Positions 53,381 through 64,000 of a stretch of DNA of 64,000 nucleotides are shown here, in pieces. A model generated the notes under the pieces. That model was not told where the DNA came from, ran no database searches, and saw only the letters and a list, made by a program, of their open reading frames with translations. The stretch's first letter is position 1; every line of letters starts with the position of its first letter. The stretch comes from Excoecaria cochinchinensis (lineage: Eukaryota > Streptophyta > Magnoliopsida > Malpighiales > Euphorbiaceae). Both the position numbers and the translations under genes were made by a program. The DNA lies in contig CANTUQ010000073.1 in NCBI GenBank assembly GCA_947683425.1, positions 9,816,001 to 9,880,000 of the forward strand. Reading direction: 5' to 3'.

Positions 53381-54914
53381 TCAGATCACATACAGTATTT
53401 TGAAGTTCAAGTACTTTCCTGGAGGCAGATCGTCTATTAGATGCAGCTGTACTTGAGTTTGAGGAATACGAGAATAGGATTTGGCCAAAGAGCCTAAGCC
53501 AAAGACCCGTTCTCGCTGGTCTCTACCACCAGCCACATCATAATAAATCTGATTCGCATCAACATTATCGAAATTCTGTGAACGTTGCTGAATTGTCTCT
53601 TGCACTTGTTCCTGTCGTTAAACAAATATTTTATATTAATTAACGATTAATAATAACTAATATTAAATATTTATAAATTTTAATAATTTTGACATACGTG
53701 TAAATGCCTTGATCGAGAATTGACGAATGTTTCACGATCATGATTTTTGGTGTGGGTGTGTAGAAAGACCTCACTTAGCGTAAGCGGTCTACCTATCGAG
53801 ACTTCCTGTAAACAAATAAAGAATTATAGTTGAACTATAATTTATTGAGTATTCGTATAAGCTTATCCTAAAATTTCGACAGAATTTCTCTTATATTTTA
53901 ACCAAACCTCCTGTACACAAAGACAAAAAAAGCACTTCAAATTTATTGTTGTACTTGTATCCAACATCCAACAACAATGCAAACTCCTCACACAATTAAA
54001 ATTCCCATCCTCCTCTAAGGTAATGAGATAAATTTTAAACAGCAATAACATTAATTATATTAATAACAGGAATATTTTGTAATACTTGCAAGTCTATCTG
54101 CATGTTTCCATTGGGACATTGATCCTCTAGTATGCAATCATGAACTGACTCCCTTGGGTCCTCCCCGTCTATTATTAGAATTTCGCTCTGAAATGGAAAG
54201 GGCCTCAAGCGTTGTCCAATACTGTTCCCAATGTGCCCATATATCTTCGGTTATGTAACGAGATCGTACACCATCAGTGTGTAACAAGCACACTAAGTCT
54301 CTGTAACGTGCTCGAGCATGACTCTTCCATGCAGTATACATGATGCCGTCAAACTCCGAGTCCCAGTAAAATTTTTTCTTACGAGAATGAACAAAAAACA
54401 AAATGTAAGTAAGTGTAAACTATAATTTGTTATATAATAAATGTTATCATAATTTATTACCTTGAATTCTTCAAAATAAAAATTCTTTGTTTCTTATGAC
54501 ACTTTCGTCCAGACATATCCATCGTAATCTATTCTGTTCTTGAACGTCGTTGTCATTGTGCGTGAGCACTTTCCTGAAGGATTCAAACTAATATACAACA
54601 ATATTAATAAGGTCAATAAAAGTAACAACTACCATTAAAATCAATACAAAATTAAATATTAATCACTTACTCCCCAGCCGTAATGGTGATATAGATTCTT
54701 CCATAAACTCCAACTGAGCCAGGCATAGGCTGTTTTGCTGCTTCTGTTCCTGATACCTGAGATGGCATAGCTTCAGTGTTGGCCATAGGAGTAGATTCAG
54801 TAGAAGGAGTGGTAGATGGGGTAGCAGTAGGTATGGTCGGTGATGCGTCAGCCTAAGTGCTAGCATTGAACCCAGTTGATAGGGTTGATCCATCACCAAT
54901 ACTGTCACCTCCAT
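53381..54914 (-). pseudogene. CACTA second gene, TNPA/Transposase_24-like
   Basis: Exon pieces on the minus strand: 54914-54665 ends GVYGRIYITITAGE with a GTAAGT donor. About 54600-54460 reads FNPSGKCS and FKNRIDYDGYVW, then FYFEEFK. 54401-54138 reads KKFYWDSEFDGIMYTAWKSH, DIWAHWEQYW and ISERNSNNRRGG. About 53800-53640 and 53605-53381 read DANQIYYDVAGG and RERVFGLGSLAKSY. These match the Ptta/En/Spm plant transposase family, whose members bind subterminal repeats. Frame changes and stops occur, and a (CGG)n tract lies near the 3' end (53217-53234). Confidence 0.75.
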
Positions 54915-55106
54915 TATGCACCCTGAGCCGTTAGGGAATCATATTACTCTTCTTTCGTTTAAACATTTTTTTAACCTAACATTATGAAAAAATTGCATAT
55001 TGTCAGATAATAGAAAATTATCACAGTATAATATACATATAAAATAAAAAAAATAAGTTAGTGCAATATTAATTGTTCTCACATTATACAAAATTACGTA
55101 AACAAA

Positions 55107-58100
55107 TTATTCGCTATCATCACTGAGCTGTAAATTGTAATCACAATCATCCTCATTGTCAGATGAACAAGAATCAAATTCAGGCTCGTCATCGGATCCA
55201 TCGCCAACCAAAGTTTCCTCATCATCCTCACAGGAAATGTCAACATATTCATTGTCTGCATAGTTCAATGTTTCATTATCATCATAATTCAGAGTTTCAT
55301 TTATTTCATGAACTTCCGGTTGTTCCTCTTGAAATGCCTCGTTATTTTTAGAGCGTTTATTTTGTCCTGTGGCTTTCCTTTGAAAAATGCCTCTTGGTTT
55401 TACTTTGCATGCTGCCAACCATTCCGATTTGTCTCGTTTTAAGCTTGGATAAGAGAGATAATATACCTGGATCACTTGCATTGCCAACATAAAAGGTTCA
55501 AAGTTACTAAATTTTCTACGCTGGTTGACATCAACTAAATTGTATCTGCTATGCATTTTTGTTCCAACGTTAATAGTTGGATCAAACCATTCGCACTTAA
55601 ATAATACACAGCGTTTAATTGGCAATACAGGGTACTCCAATTCAAGTATGTCAATAATTTGCCCATAATAATCCATCAACTCTCCTTGAATGCAAACCCC
55701 ACTGTTTACCGTTGCCTTGTTATGACCATGACTGTATGTATGAAATTTGTATCCATTCACGAAATATACCGGATACAATTTAACATATCGCAAAGGTCCT
55801 TTTGCAAGATCCAAGATGAACTTGTTCTCACTTGAATTTGTTGATGCCTACATATTCAAATATTTTAACGTTATTTAAATGAATATTTCATAATTGTATA
55901 AATAAATTTGTATATTAGAAGTCACAACTTACATATGTCTTGAATCAATGATGAAAGTTCTTTTCGACTTCCTTGTTCACCTCATTTTGATTTTTTTAGG
56001 CATTACCTCCCGTACCCATTCCTGAAATAATCTATAATGACCATATACAATATTTTATTACACCTTGACATAGTAAATCAAATTAGCATTTTTTTTGTAT
56101 ATATTAAACTTACAACATAAAAGGCTGAACTTTTTCACAATTCAATAAAATATAACTATGGGCAGCTATTAATTCTTCCTCTGTTAGCATTCTCCTTGTT
56201 GAACGGCCATGTAAACGCCCAGGATACATAAATATGGATAAGTTTTCGTCCTGACTACTTGTTTCACCGCTATCATCATTATGGGATATTTTTCGCTGTC
56301 TTGTGTGTACATGTGGCTTAAAATAATGCGAACAAAATATACTTGCTTTCTTGACCAAATACGTATTACATATTGAACCTTCAACTCTAGCTTTATTTTT
56401 TACATTTTTTTCAAGTGAAACAAATACCTACATGACATTTTAGATTAACATTAATTACCATAACAAATTATAACAAAATTGCAATTGCTTATCGTATATA
56501 GTTACCGCTCAAATGGATACATCCATTGATATTGAACAGGACCAACAAGTTTTGCTTCATGTGCTAAATGCACGGACAGATGCTCCATACAGTCAAAAAA
56601 GCTTGGAGGAAAAATTGATTCCAATTTGCACAGAATTATTGGAATTTCTATTTCCAATCTTGCCATGTCTGCCGCATTTATCTCACATGATGTTAAAGTT
56701 CTGAAAAACATACTTAGCTCTGTTATAGCTTCCCACACTTTAGTTGGCAATAACTCTCGAAATGCTATTAGGAGTAGCCTTTGCATAAACATGTGACAAT
56801 TATGACTTTTCATACCGAATAATTTGTACTTTCTCATGTCGACGCACCTTGCCAAGTTCGATACGTAACCATTCGAAAACTTTAATCCTTTTAACCACTC
56901 ACACAAGACTTCCTTTTATTTTTTGTCCAAAGTGTAGCATGCTTTGGAATATTTTCCAGTTACGTAATCCTTATCTAACTTAGGCCTTCTACATAACAAC
57001 TTTAAATCTGCCCGTGATTTTGCATTATCCTTTATCTTCCCTTCTATATTCATAATTGTGTTGAACACATTATCAAAAATATTTTTTTCTATGTGCATCA
57101 CATCTAGATTATGCCTTAACAAATTAGTCTTCCAATACGGCAAATCCCAAAAAATGCTTCTTTTCCTCCAACCAAAGTTTTTGTTGATTCTTCCATTAAC
57201 TTCATCAGCATCAAGTTCTGCTACTTTAAGCAAACCCAATTCATCAATGTCTTGCAAAATTTCCTCACTACTTCTGATAACAGGAGGGCTAGCTTGCACT
57301 ACTTTATTCTTAATAAACTTGTTCTTGTTCCATCGGAATGGGTGATCAGGTGGAAGGAATTTTCTATGGTTGTCAAACCAAAAAGTTTTGCACCCATGTT
57401 GAAGATAAAACGCATCTGAATCATCACCACAGTAAGGACAAGCTAATTTCCCAATTGTGCTCCAACCGGACAACATGGCATAGGTGGGAAAGTCATTGAT
57501 TGTCCACATTAATGCTGCTCTCATCATAAAATTTTATTTAAGTGATGCATCATATGTTTCAACACCGATTTTCCAAAGCTGTTGCAATTCATAAATCAAG
57601 GACTGCAAATATACATCAATTTTATGCTTCGAATTTCTAGGTCTGAGAATAATAACTGTCAAGAACATGTATGCCTCATTCATACACATCCATGGGGGCA
57701 AATTATAAGGAGTAATTATGATTGGCCATAACGAATATTGTTGCCCTGATTGACCAAAAGGTTAAAACCCATAAGTGCTCAAACACAGTCGAACATTCCG
57801 AGATTCAGCAACAAAATCAGGATGGGTGTTATTGAAATATTTTCATGCAACTGCATCTGATGGATGGCTCATTATTCCATCAGTGCTTTCGTGCTCATCA
57901 TGCCATCTCATGTGAGGTGCAGTAATTTCGGATGCATATAGTCTTTGAAGCCTAGGAGTTAACGGAAAAAAATACATACGTTTCTAAGCAACCAATTTCT
58001 GCTTATTACTGCAATTTCTGGATTTGTACCTAGGTTGACTACAAAATTTGCACTCTTGTAAATCAACGTCATCCCTCCAAAATAACATACATCCCAAACT

Positions 58101-58817
58101 GCAATAATCAATTTTCTTAACAGGCAAACCTAAACCACCGATCAGTTTCTTCACATTGTACAAATTATTAACCATTTTATGGTCAGGAGGCAATGATTCA
58201 TTGTACCAAGCAAGAATTTTATCAAAACTTCGATCCGAAATATGGCCTTCGGATTTTATATTCAATATTAGAGCTAACGAAGATAACTGAGTCATGTTAT
58301 CACAGCCTGTCCATAATTATTGATCTGCTGAATTTAGTAAATCATAAAATTTTAGGGCATTTGCGTTGGATTCTTCCATCATGGGCATATTTTCCCTAAA
58401 ATCACGGCCAGCTGCATCATAAACCATTTGGACGTATGGATTATCAGTAACCCCTACATCATATGTAATACATTCCCCTTCTCCTTCAAATTGACCCTCA
58501 TTTTCCGACATGTTACCCAAGTTACCCATCGAGGTGCTACATATTGATGGTTCCCCATGCCGTGTCCACTCAAAATAATTTTGAACAAATATTTTTCTTA
58601 ATAAGTGAAAATACACTTCATCAACTGGAAGATAACTAAGGTGTTTGCACTTTTTATATGAACATCTTATTTTTGCCCCGTCCATATGTGCAGGTTGATA
58701 ACTTGTATATCCTATAAATGACTGAACCCCTTCCACAAATTCAGGATTAATGTAACCATCATTTGTTTTTCTTCTATATATCCAAGATCTATCTAAATTA
58801 CTCATAATTAATTCCAA
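55107..58817 (-). pseudogene. CACTA TNP2-like transposase, stops in one frame
   Basis: Catalytic transposase of En/Spm elements. Order on the minus strand: transposase-associated N-terminal domain (58817-58318; SWIYRRKTNDGYINPEF, VQNYFEWTRHGE), central Transposase_21 domain (58295-56916; FFPLTPRLQRLYAS, AALMWTINDFPTYAMLSGWS, LLRHNLDVMHIEKN), DUF4218 (56906-56110; CMEHLSVHLAHEAKLVGPVQ) and DUF4216 (55814-55107; CEWFDPTINVGTKMHSRYNL) with an acidic C-terminus. The main pieces share one frame but contain several stops. The usual C-T-D-G-F-N-P motif reads STYGF plus a stop, so a probable catalytic Asp is lost. It is inactive. Confidence 0.86.
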
Positions 58818-58859
58818 AACTGTTACACAAACAGAGTGACATCTTAGTTTAAATTATAT

Positions 58860-59246
58860 ATATCTAATTCACAAAAAGAAAAAATTAAACATAATAGTTA
58901 ATAATACTAGAAATTCAAAACACAACTATTATTACAAAATTATTTAAGACAATTGCTAGTCATTTTAATAATAATTATACTGATGAATATGCTAAATAAA
59001 AAGAGAAATGCAAATTATCATATTATATTCATCTTCATTACAATAACAACAATAAAAACAACAATAATAATAACAAAAATAAGTTAATCAGATTATTATT
59101 TAACAATAATGCACATAATAATAATAATATTAATCATATTATTTACGTTAATTATTCATATTATTCTTTAACAAAAAAAAAATAATAACAACAATACAAA
59201 TTACCATAAATAAATAATAATAATAATAACAATACAAATTAACATA

Positions 59247-59330
<84 letters not shown>

Positions 59331-59967
59331 TAAGGTACAAATTGTACTGATTTTATTTTAATAATAATAACATGTTGAATACTAACAATAAAATTAATAA
59401 ACTCATAAATAAAGAAATAAATATATAAAATAAAATAATAAAACAAAATCCTCAAATAAAGTGTTAAATTTATTATTTTCTAATAATACTAACAATAATA
59501 AATTTGTCATTTCATTATTTAACTATAATCTTACTAATACTAATAACACTAATAATAATCTATTTGAAAAAATGTTTAATTAACATAAATAAATAACAAT
59601 TATTCTAACAACAATAACATTTCACATTACAAACAATAATATTCATAAACAACTTAATTTTTCAAATATTCATATTTTATTATTCACCAACAATATTAAT
59701 ACTACTAATATCCTCAAATAAATTATTAAGTTTATTATTTTCTAATAATACTAACAATAATTAATTTTTCATTTCATTATTTAACAATAATCTAACTAAT
59801 ACTAATAACACTAATAATAATATATTTGAAAAAAATGATTAATAGTATTATTTAACAATAATAAAATGTTTCATTAAAATAAATAACTAATAATAATCCT
59901 AACAACAATAAAAATTAACACTAATAAATAATTCATATTTTTATTTAACAATATTTAACAATGTTTA

Positions 59968-60014
<47 letters not shown>

Positions 60015-60050
60015 TTAATATATACAAATTAATAATATTTTTTTTTAAAA
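58860..60050. repeat. ATT/AAT-rich low-complexity block, with (AAT)n
   Basis: About 1.2 kb made almost only of A and T with AAT/TAA trinucleotide bias. A pure (AAT)n tract runs at about 59247-59331 and another at 59970-60010. A ~130-bp segment at 59450-59580 recurs at 59712-59843 (period 262). It lies between the TNP2 gene and its GC-rich upstream part, probably an intron or promoter spacer. Confidence 0.85.
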
Positions 60051-60054
60051 AAAA

Positions 60055-60370
60055 ACCTGCTTAGCTGACCGCCGGAGGAGGAGGGAAAGCAGGAGACTCC
60101 ACACCGGAGGAGCAGGAGGAGCCGTCCACCACACCAGAGCAGCAGCAGCAGCCCACGCCGGAAGAGAGGAGGCGCAGCGCGGAGGAGGGAAAGAGAAGCG
60201 GGGAAGGAAGGGAGAGGGAGGGGAGGGAGGAGGAGGATGAGGGTGCGGCGGGCCGGATCGGCGTCGGAGGGACGGGGGCGGGCCAGATCTAGCTGGTGGA
60301 GGCTCACCGGTGGTTGGGCGGCAGTGGGTAGAGCAGGAAAGATGGGGGAAATGGGAGGGAGGGGAGAGAG
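60055..60370 (-). promoter_or_regulatory. GC-rich 5' part of the CACTA transposase transcript
   Basis: A sharp GC-rich island of GGAGGAGGAGG/CAGCAGCAG words lies between the AT-rich block and the right subterminal repeats. It is typical of the first, often untranslated, exon of CACTA genes. The open frame 60307-60029 has no protein signature. Confidence 0.45.
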
Positions 60371-60389
60371 AAAAAGAGCAAATAATTTA

Positions 60390-60968
60390 AATAGTTTTTA
60401 GCGGCGGAATTGTTTTCCGTTGCTAAAAATAGCGACGGAATATTCAATACGTTGCTATTTTTAGCGACGAAAAAATATTCCGTTGTTAAATTTAAAAAAT
60501 TAAATTTTTTTGCGACGGTTTTAAAAATACCGTCGCTAAAAAAATTTTACTCCGTCGCTAAATTAATAAATAATTTTTTTTTGGCGACGAAAATTTTAAT
60601 CCGTCGCTATATGTAGCGACGGCCTTAAATTTTTGTCGCTATTTTTAGCGACGGATTTTAATTCCGTTGCTAAATTAAATTAATTTTTTTTTTACCGACG
60701 GAATAAATTTTCCGTCGCTACTTTTAGCGACGGATTTAACAAACCGTCGCTAATTTTGATCAGCATTTGTGGAGGGAATTTTCGGCGCCATTTTTAGCGG
60801 TGGAATTTATTTTTCGTCGCTATTTATCGACATAATTTATTTTCCGTCGTTAACTAGCGTTTTTTTCTGCCGCTATTTATCGACGGAATATAAATTTCGT
60901 CGCTATTTAGCGATGGTATCAATTTCGTCGTTAAATTTTCATCGCTAATTTTTCATTTTCTTATAGTG
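60390..60968. repeat. CACTA right subterminal repeats
   Basis: More than a dozen TAGCGACGG / CCGTCGCTA words in both orientations, then TTTTCTTATAGTG at the end. The left end uses mostly CGACGGAA, so the two ends are not equivalent. Confidence 0.82.
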
Positions 60969-61735
60969 TTTGTCATTTGACAAGTCAAGACGAAAGCGAT
61001 TTTTGGCATGCATGTTCTTCACATTGGAGAAGGAAAATAAGTTCAAGTTTTGTTTGGCATCCGCTTTGAGTTTGTGATATAATTTTGATTGGGTTAAGAG
61101 AATTTAAGTTAAGGTGGAGAATTATTGGTAACTCTAAATTCAAGTTAAGCTTAAGATTGTTGAGTATGTGATTTGGAATTTAGTTTGAATTCTATTACAT
61201 GTAAAGTTTCCTTAATTTGGATTGGAGTGCTTGTTTCTTTTTGGGCAAGTTTTTGGTTTAGTGTACAAGTAAAGACTTTTATATTCCTATACTAAATTGG
61301 AATTCTTGTTTTTTTAGGGTTCTTGTCAACTTAAAATATATACTCTATAAATACCCATAAGTATTATTTTAGTGTGGGAGGATGTGAAAAGAGAAAGCAA
61401 ATTCAGAGAGAGATTTTGTGTAAACCAATATATGAGTACTTGATGTGTTTTGTAAGACCTCTTTATGTTTTTAGGTTCACAAAATGATTTGTAATTCTAT
61501 GAGATGGTGAGGTATTTTTGGATGTAATTGGGTTATAGAATTTGAGTGTTGTACCCTATTTTGTATTCCTTTTTTATTATAATTAGTGGATTTTTGCTCC
61601 CATTCATTCGTGGACATAGGCTTACGTCAAACTACATTAAATTGTCGTGTGCTTATTTTTCTCAAAATCATGTCTATTGCTATTTTTATTGATTGCATTA
61701 AGGTTACCTATATAAATATTTTTGACACTTTAATT
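60969..61735 (+). mobile_element. Ty1/copia 3' remnant: polypurine tract and 3' LTR
   Basis: AAGGTGGAG at 61111-61119 is the usual copia polypurine tract, followed by an LTR-like region with a TATA-type CTCTATAAATACCC near 61346. It ends in a segment that repeats 52588-52715. Almost all of gag-pol is missing between the gag stub and this part, so the host copia had lost its interior. Confidence 0.65.
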
Positions 61736-63229
61736 GGAAAAATTGTTAAATTTCTAATCGTTTAAATTGCATATTATTGCTGAATATTGATAAATTTTAA
61801 CAAGCCAAAAAAAACTCAATATTCTTCCTACAAAAAGAAAATGATACTCTTTAAGCTAATAATATTTTTATTATTCGGCAAAACATGCCTCTAAATCTTG
61901 AAATTTTTTGAGTTTTTGCTATTGAGCACTCATATATTTAACTATTAGGTAACGTTAAGTCTTTGAACTTTTATTTTTCATCTGATTTAATCTCTACATA
62001 TTTCCTTGATTCTTCGAAATTATATTTTTTTACCATAAATTAATTTTTTCCTTCTTGGATCTTAAATTACTTTATTTCTTTTTTGATTCCAACAAATAAA
62101 AATTTAAAATTATGATGAATCCACTATTTGCAAAGGAAACAAGTAAATACTCATAATTATCTTCTAAAGAAATCAAGAATGACACACTAATTTTAAATCT
62201 AGATCAATTGAGGGATGGTGACTATAACAAGTTTTAAAACTTATTGATAATATATCATCTATTCTGGGGCCAAGTAAAGACCCAAAGTTCTTTTTTGTAA
62301 GTAACTGATGTCCTATCAGGCATGCCCAATCAATCCGATTGGACTGACAAGACCATTCTTTGGCTGCTACTGACACACTCAACAGGACGTGAATAGACCA
62401 ATCACTATATACCCATGCCCTCTGCCCACCAACTACTCACTCGAGTATCTCTACATGATAGTTTTTTCTCTTTCTTCAACCTTATAAATAACCTAGACCT
62501 TTAAGGGCTCCAGATATTAAATCTCAAGGACTCTTTCTCTACATATACTTGAAATCTTTGTTGACTTAAGCTTCAGAGAGCCAATGCCCGATCCAATCGG
62601 GCTAGTCTTTCTTGTAAGTCCTAAGTAATACCCGATTTGAGCTATCCTGTGAGTAATTCTATCAAGCCACGTGGCATACCTCATTTCAATATTTTCAGGA
62701 TTATCATTTCGGGCTTTCATTGAGAGAAATCTGAATAGATATGTCGATAATTCACGATCTAAAACTAAGGGACAATCTAGTAATAGTCGACTAAGATCCC
62801 AGGTTGAGAAAAAGTTTGGCAGATCTCCTCCGAAATCTCCTACTGCTAATATCTTGCCAATGTTTAATGGTGAACTCTTAGCACAACCAGATTCTACTCT
62901 TGTAATAGCTAGAGACCTCATGGCTATCTCGAGCGACTATACAAAGCAAATTATGCATACAATTAAGAAAGGAAAATGGCTTCAGACTTCAAATGAATAT
63001 TCAGAAGTTGAAAGCCGTAGAAGTTAGAGGCCAAAAGGTGCAAGTTTGAGAATAAAGGAGGGAAGAAGCAGAATAGGAAGAGCGTGATGTTTCTAACGCA
63101 GCAAGGCATTTTCCCCTGATTGAAGTTTACGACGATCTCAATTACATGTGCACCCATAAGAGGAGACATGCTTCAACACGTACACCACGGTGATTTCCTT
63201 CATTAATGATGGATGATGATCTGGGTCAT
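61736..63229. other. AT-rich region with LTR-like stretch and unidentified ORF
   Basis: Positions 62300-62670 have LTR-like layout (CCTTATAAATAACC, CTCTTTCTCTAC, AATCGGGC repeats). The open frame 62671-63027 (LRSQVEKKFGRSPPKSPTAN, LVIARDLMAISSDYTKQ) is not recognised and may be a decayed gag. Nothing else is supported. Confidence 0.35.
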
Positions 63230-64000
63230 ATGTAACAACCCGATTAGGACCCTAGTAGGAATTCTAATATTTTGTAAAGTATTTATGGGTTTAAGTGATG
63301 TGTATCGGACAGGTGTCAGCTTGGGTGTGTGTGTAGGAGCTTTGACAAGTGGCATTATAGGGAAATGACACTTGGCATGGGACTTTTATTTTGAGTAAAT
63401 TAATGTATTTAATGAGGTTGGTTGTCATTTATGGATAAGTGGACTTGGATGAGGATTGACCATCTGCTCTTCCTATCTTTTTCTTTCTTTTTCATTTTGG
63501 TTGCTTTAGCCCTCATTCCTTTCTCTTTTTCCTTTGGTTCTGTCGTGTCCCTTTTCTTGCCATTTCTTTTCCTTTTCTTCTTTATTTGTTTTGCTCTTTA
63601 AGTGAGAGAAGAGTTGAGTTAACTCTTGAGAAGGTAAGTAGTGTGATTTTGTTAGTATTGGTCTTCTTCTTCTAGGTTTTGTTTTGATTTAAAGTGAAAA
63701 TAAGGATTTGATTCTTGGATTGTATTTGTATGATTTTGTTGAAACTGTGGACAGGAAGTTGAACAAGGGGAAGGAGAAGATCGAAATTGAATAGAGAGCA
63801 GTGATCGAGCTACCGAAAGGTCGGGATAGTGTGGGATTTTGACTTTGTTCATTTTGATTGCTTACGGTGTTCTTATGTTATATGTATTTATATATGTTTA
63901 TGATTATGTAATTTGATCATTTTGCATGAGTTTGGATGGTGTTAGGTGATTTCCATATAGTTTTTGTGTAAAAGGTATGAATTTGGGGAATTCTGTTCAT
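63230..64000 (+). repeat. Possible LTR start, cut by window end
   Basis: TGTAACAACCCGATTAGGAC at 63231 is a common start of plant gypsy-type LTRs, and the following 770 bp are noncoding with T/C-rich leader sequence. The end, primer site and partner are outside the window. Confidence 0.35.

Larger units (their letters stand above)
52818..60968 (-). mobile_element. CACTA (En/Spm) transposon, complete ends, decayed genes
   Basis: This 8151-bp element has ends CACTACAAGGAAAA and, inverted, CACTATAAGAAAA. The 3-bp target repeat is TTT (52815-52817, 60969-60971). The left subterminal region (52840-52980) and the right one (60390-60955) are packed with CGACGGAA/TTCCGTCG and TAGCGACGG words, the expected transposase-binding repeats. 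Minus-strand genes are TNP2-like (58817-55107) and TNPA-like (54914-53381). It sits inside the gag of a copia element. Confidence 0.92.

Noticed and set aside
60029..60307. 92-residue Leu/Pro/Arg-rich minus-strand ORF
   Set aside because: Compositional artefact of the GC-rich leader of the CACTA transcript.

Overview
The window is nuclear DNA of a flowering plant, most likely a eudicot (inference). The evidence is AT-rich sequence, a plant VPS13-type gene with many GT-AG introns, and dense plant-specific transposons: Ty1/copia, Ty3/gypsy of the Tat lineage, PIF/Harbinger, hAT, CACTA and TRIM-like elements. No rRNA, tRNA, CRISPR array or bacterial-type operon was seen. The species cannot be named from the sequence.

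Region 1 (1-14758, + strand): the 3' part of one host gene. Sixteen exons can be joined into an open frame of 1065 codons for the C-terminal part of a VPS13-family lipid-transfer protein. It contains the SHR-BD region, the VPS13 C-terminal region, a PH-like segment and a Vps62/DUF946-like tail. One intron carries a 4.4-kb antisense Ty1/copia element with a clean 5-bp target duplication.

Region 2 (15265-33227, - strand): one very large (about 18 kb) Ty3/gypsy element of the Tat lineage. The lineage call rests on a second, archaeal-type RNase H and an Arg-tRNA-type primer site. Read on the minus strand the order is: 5' LTR, primer site, gag, protease with a G-patch, RT, RNase H, archaeal-type RNase H, integrase. 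Next come an antisense two-exon PMD/DUF7745-like gene, a sense ATHILA-ORF1-like/coiled-coil ORF, a 73-bp tandem array, the polypurine tract and a shortened 3' LTR. The gag-pol frame has no indels except one 1412-bp hAT-type insertion in RT, and its stops are only TAG or TGA. The LTRs and an internal intergenic region share GACGGGC/GCCCGTC palindromes beside TATA boxes, which suggests that the extra genes have their own LTR-like promoter.

Region 3 (33228-44060): a decayed Ty3 integrase, a deletion-derivative or TRIM-like LTR element with 556-bp LTRs, and a minus-strand coiled-coil pseudogene. That pseudogene is split by three PIF/Harbinger elements stacked end to end and separated only by shared TAA target sites. 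The central Harbinger is 5.3 kb and has apparently intact transposase and Myb-like genes. It also carries a 114-bp palindromic tandem repeat and a nested inverted-repeat element full of TA/TG/CA microsatellite.

Region 4 (44061-52600): mostly noncoding. It has a GC-rich exon-like start, two exons of a RAB5-type GTPase (a fragment with a stop), a CACTA-like terminus interrupted by a 561-bp foldback element with a GAATT target duplication, an LTR-like stretch and two (TA)n tracts.

Region 5 (52600-64000): remains of a + strand Ty1/copia element whose gag is split by an 8.15-kb CACTA transposon. That transposon has decayed TNP2- and TNPA-type genes on the minus strand, and the copia 3' LTR follows it. 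The end of the window is LTR-like but not resolved.
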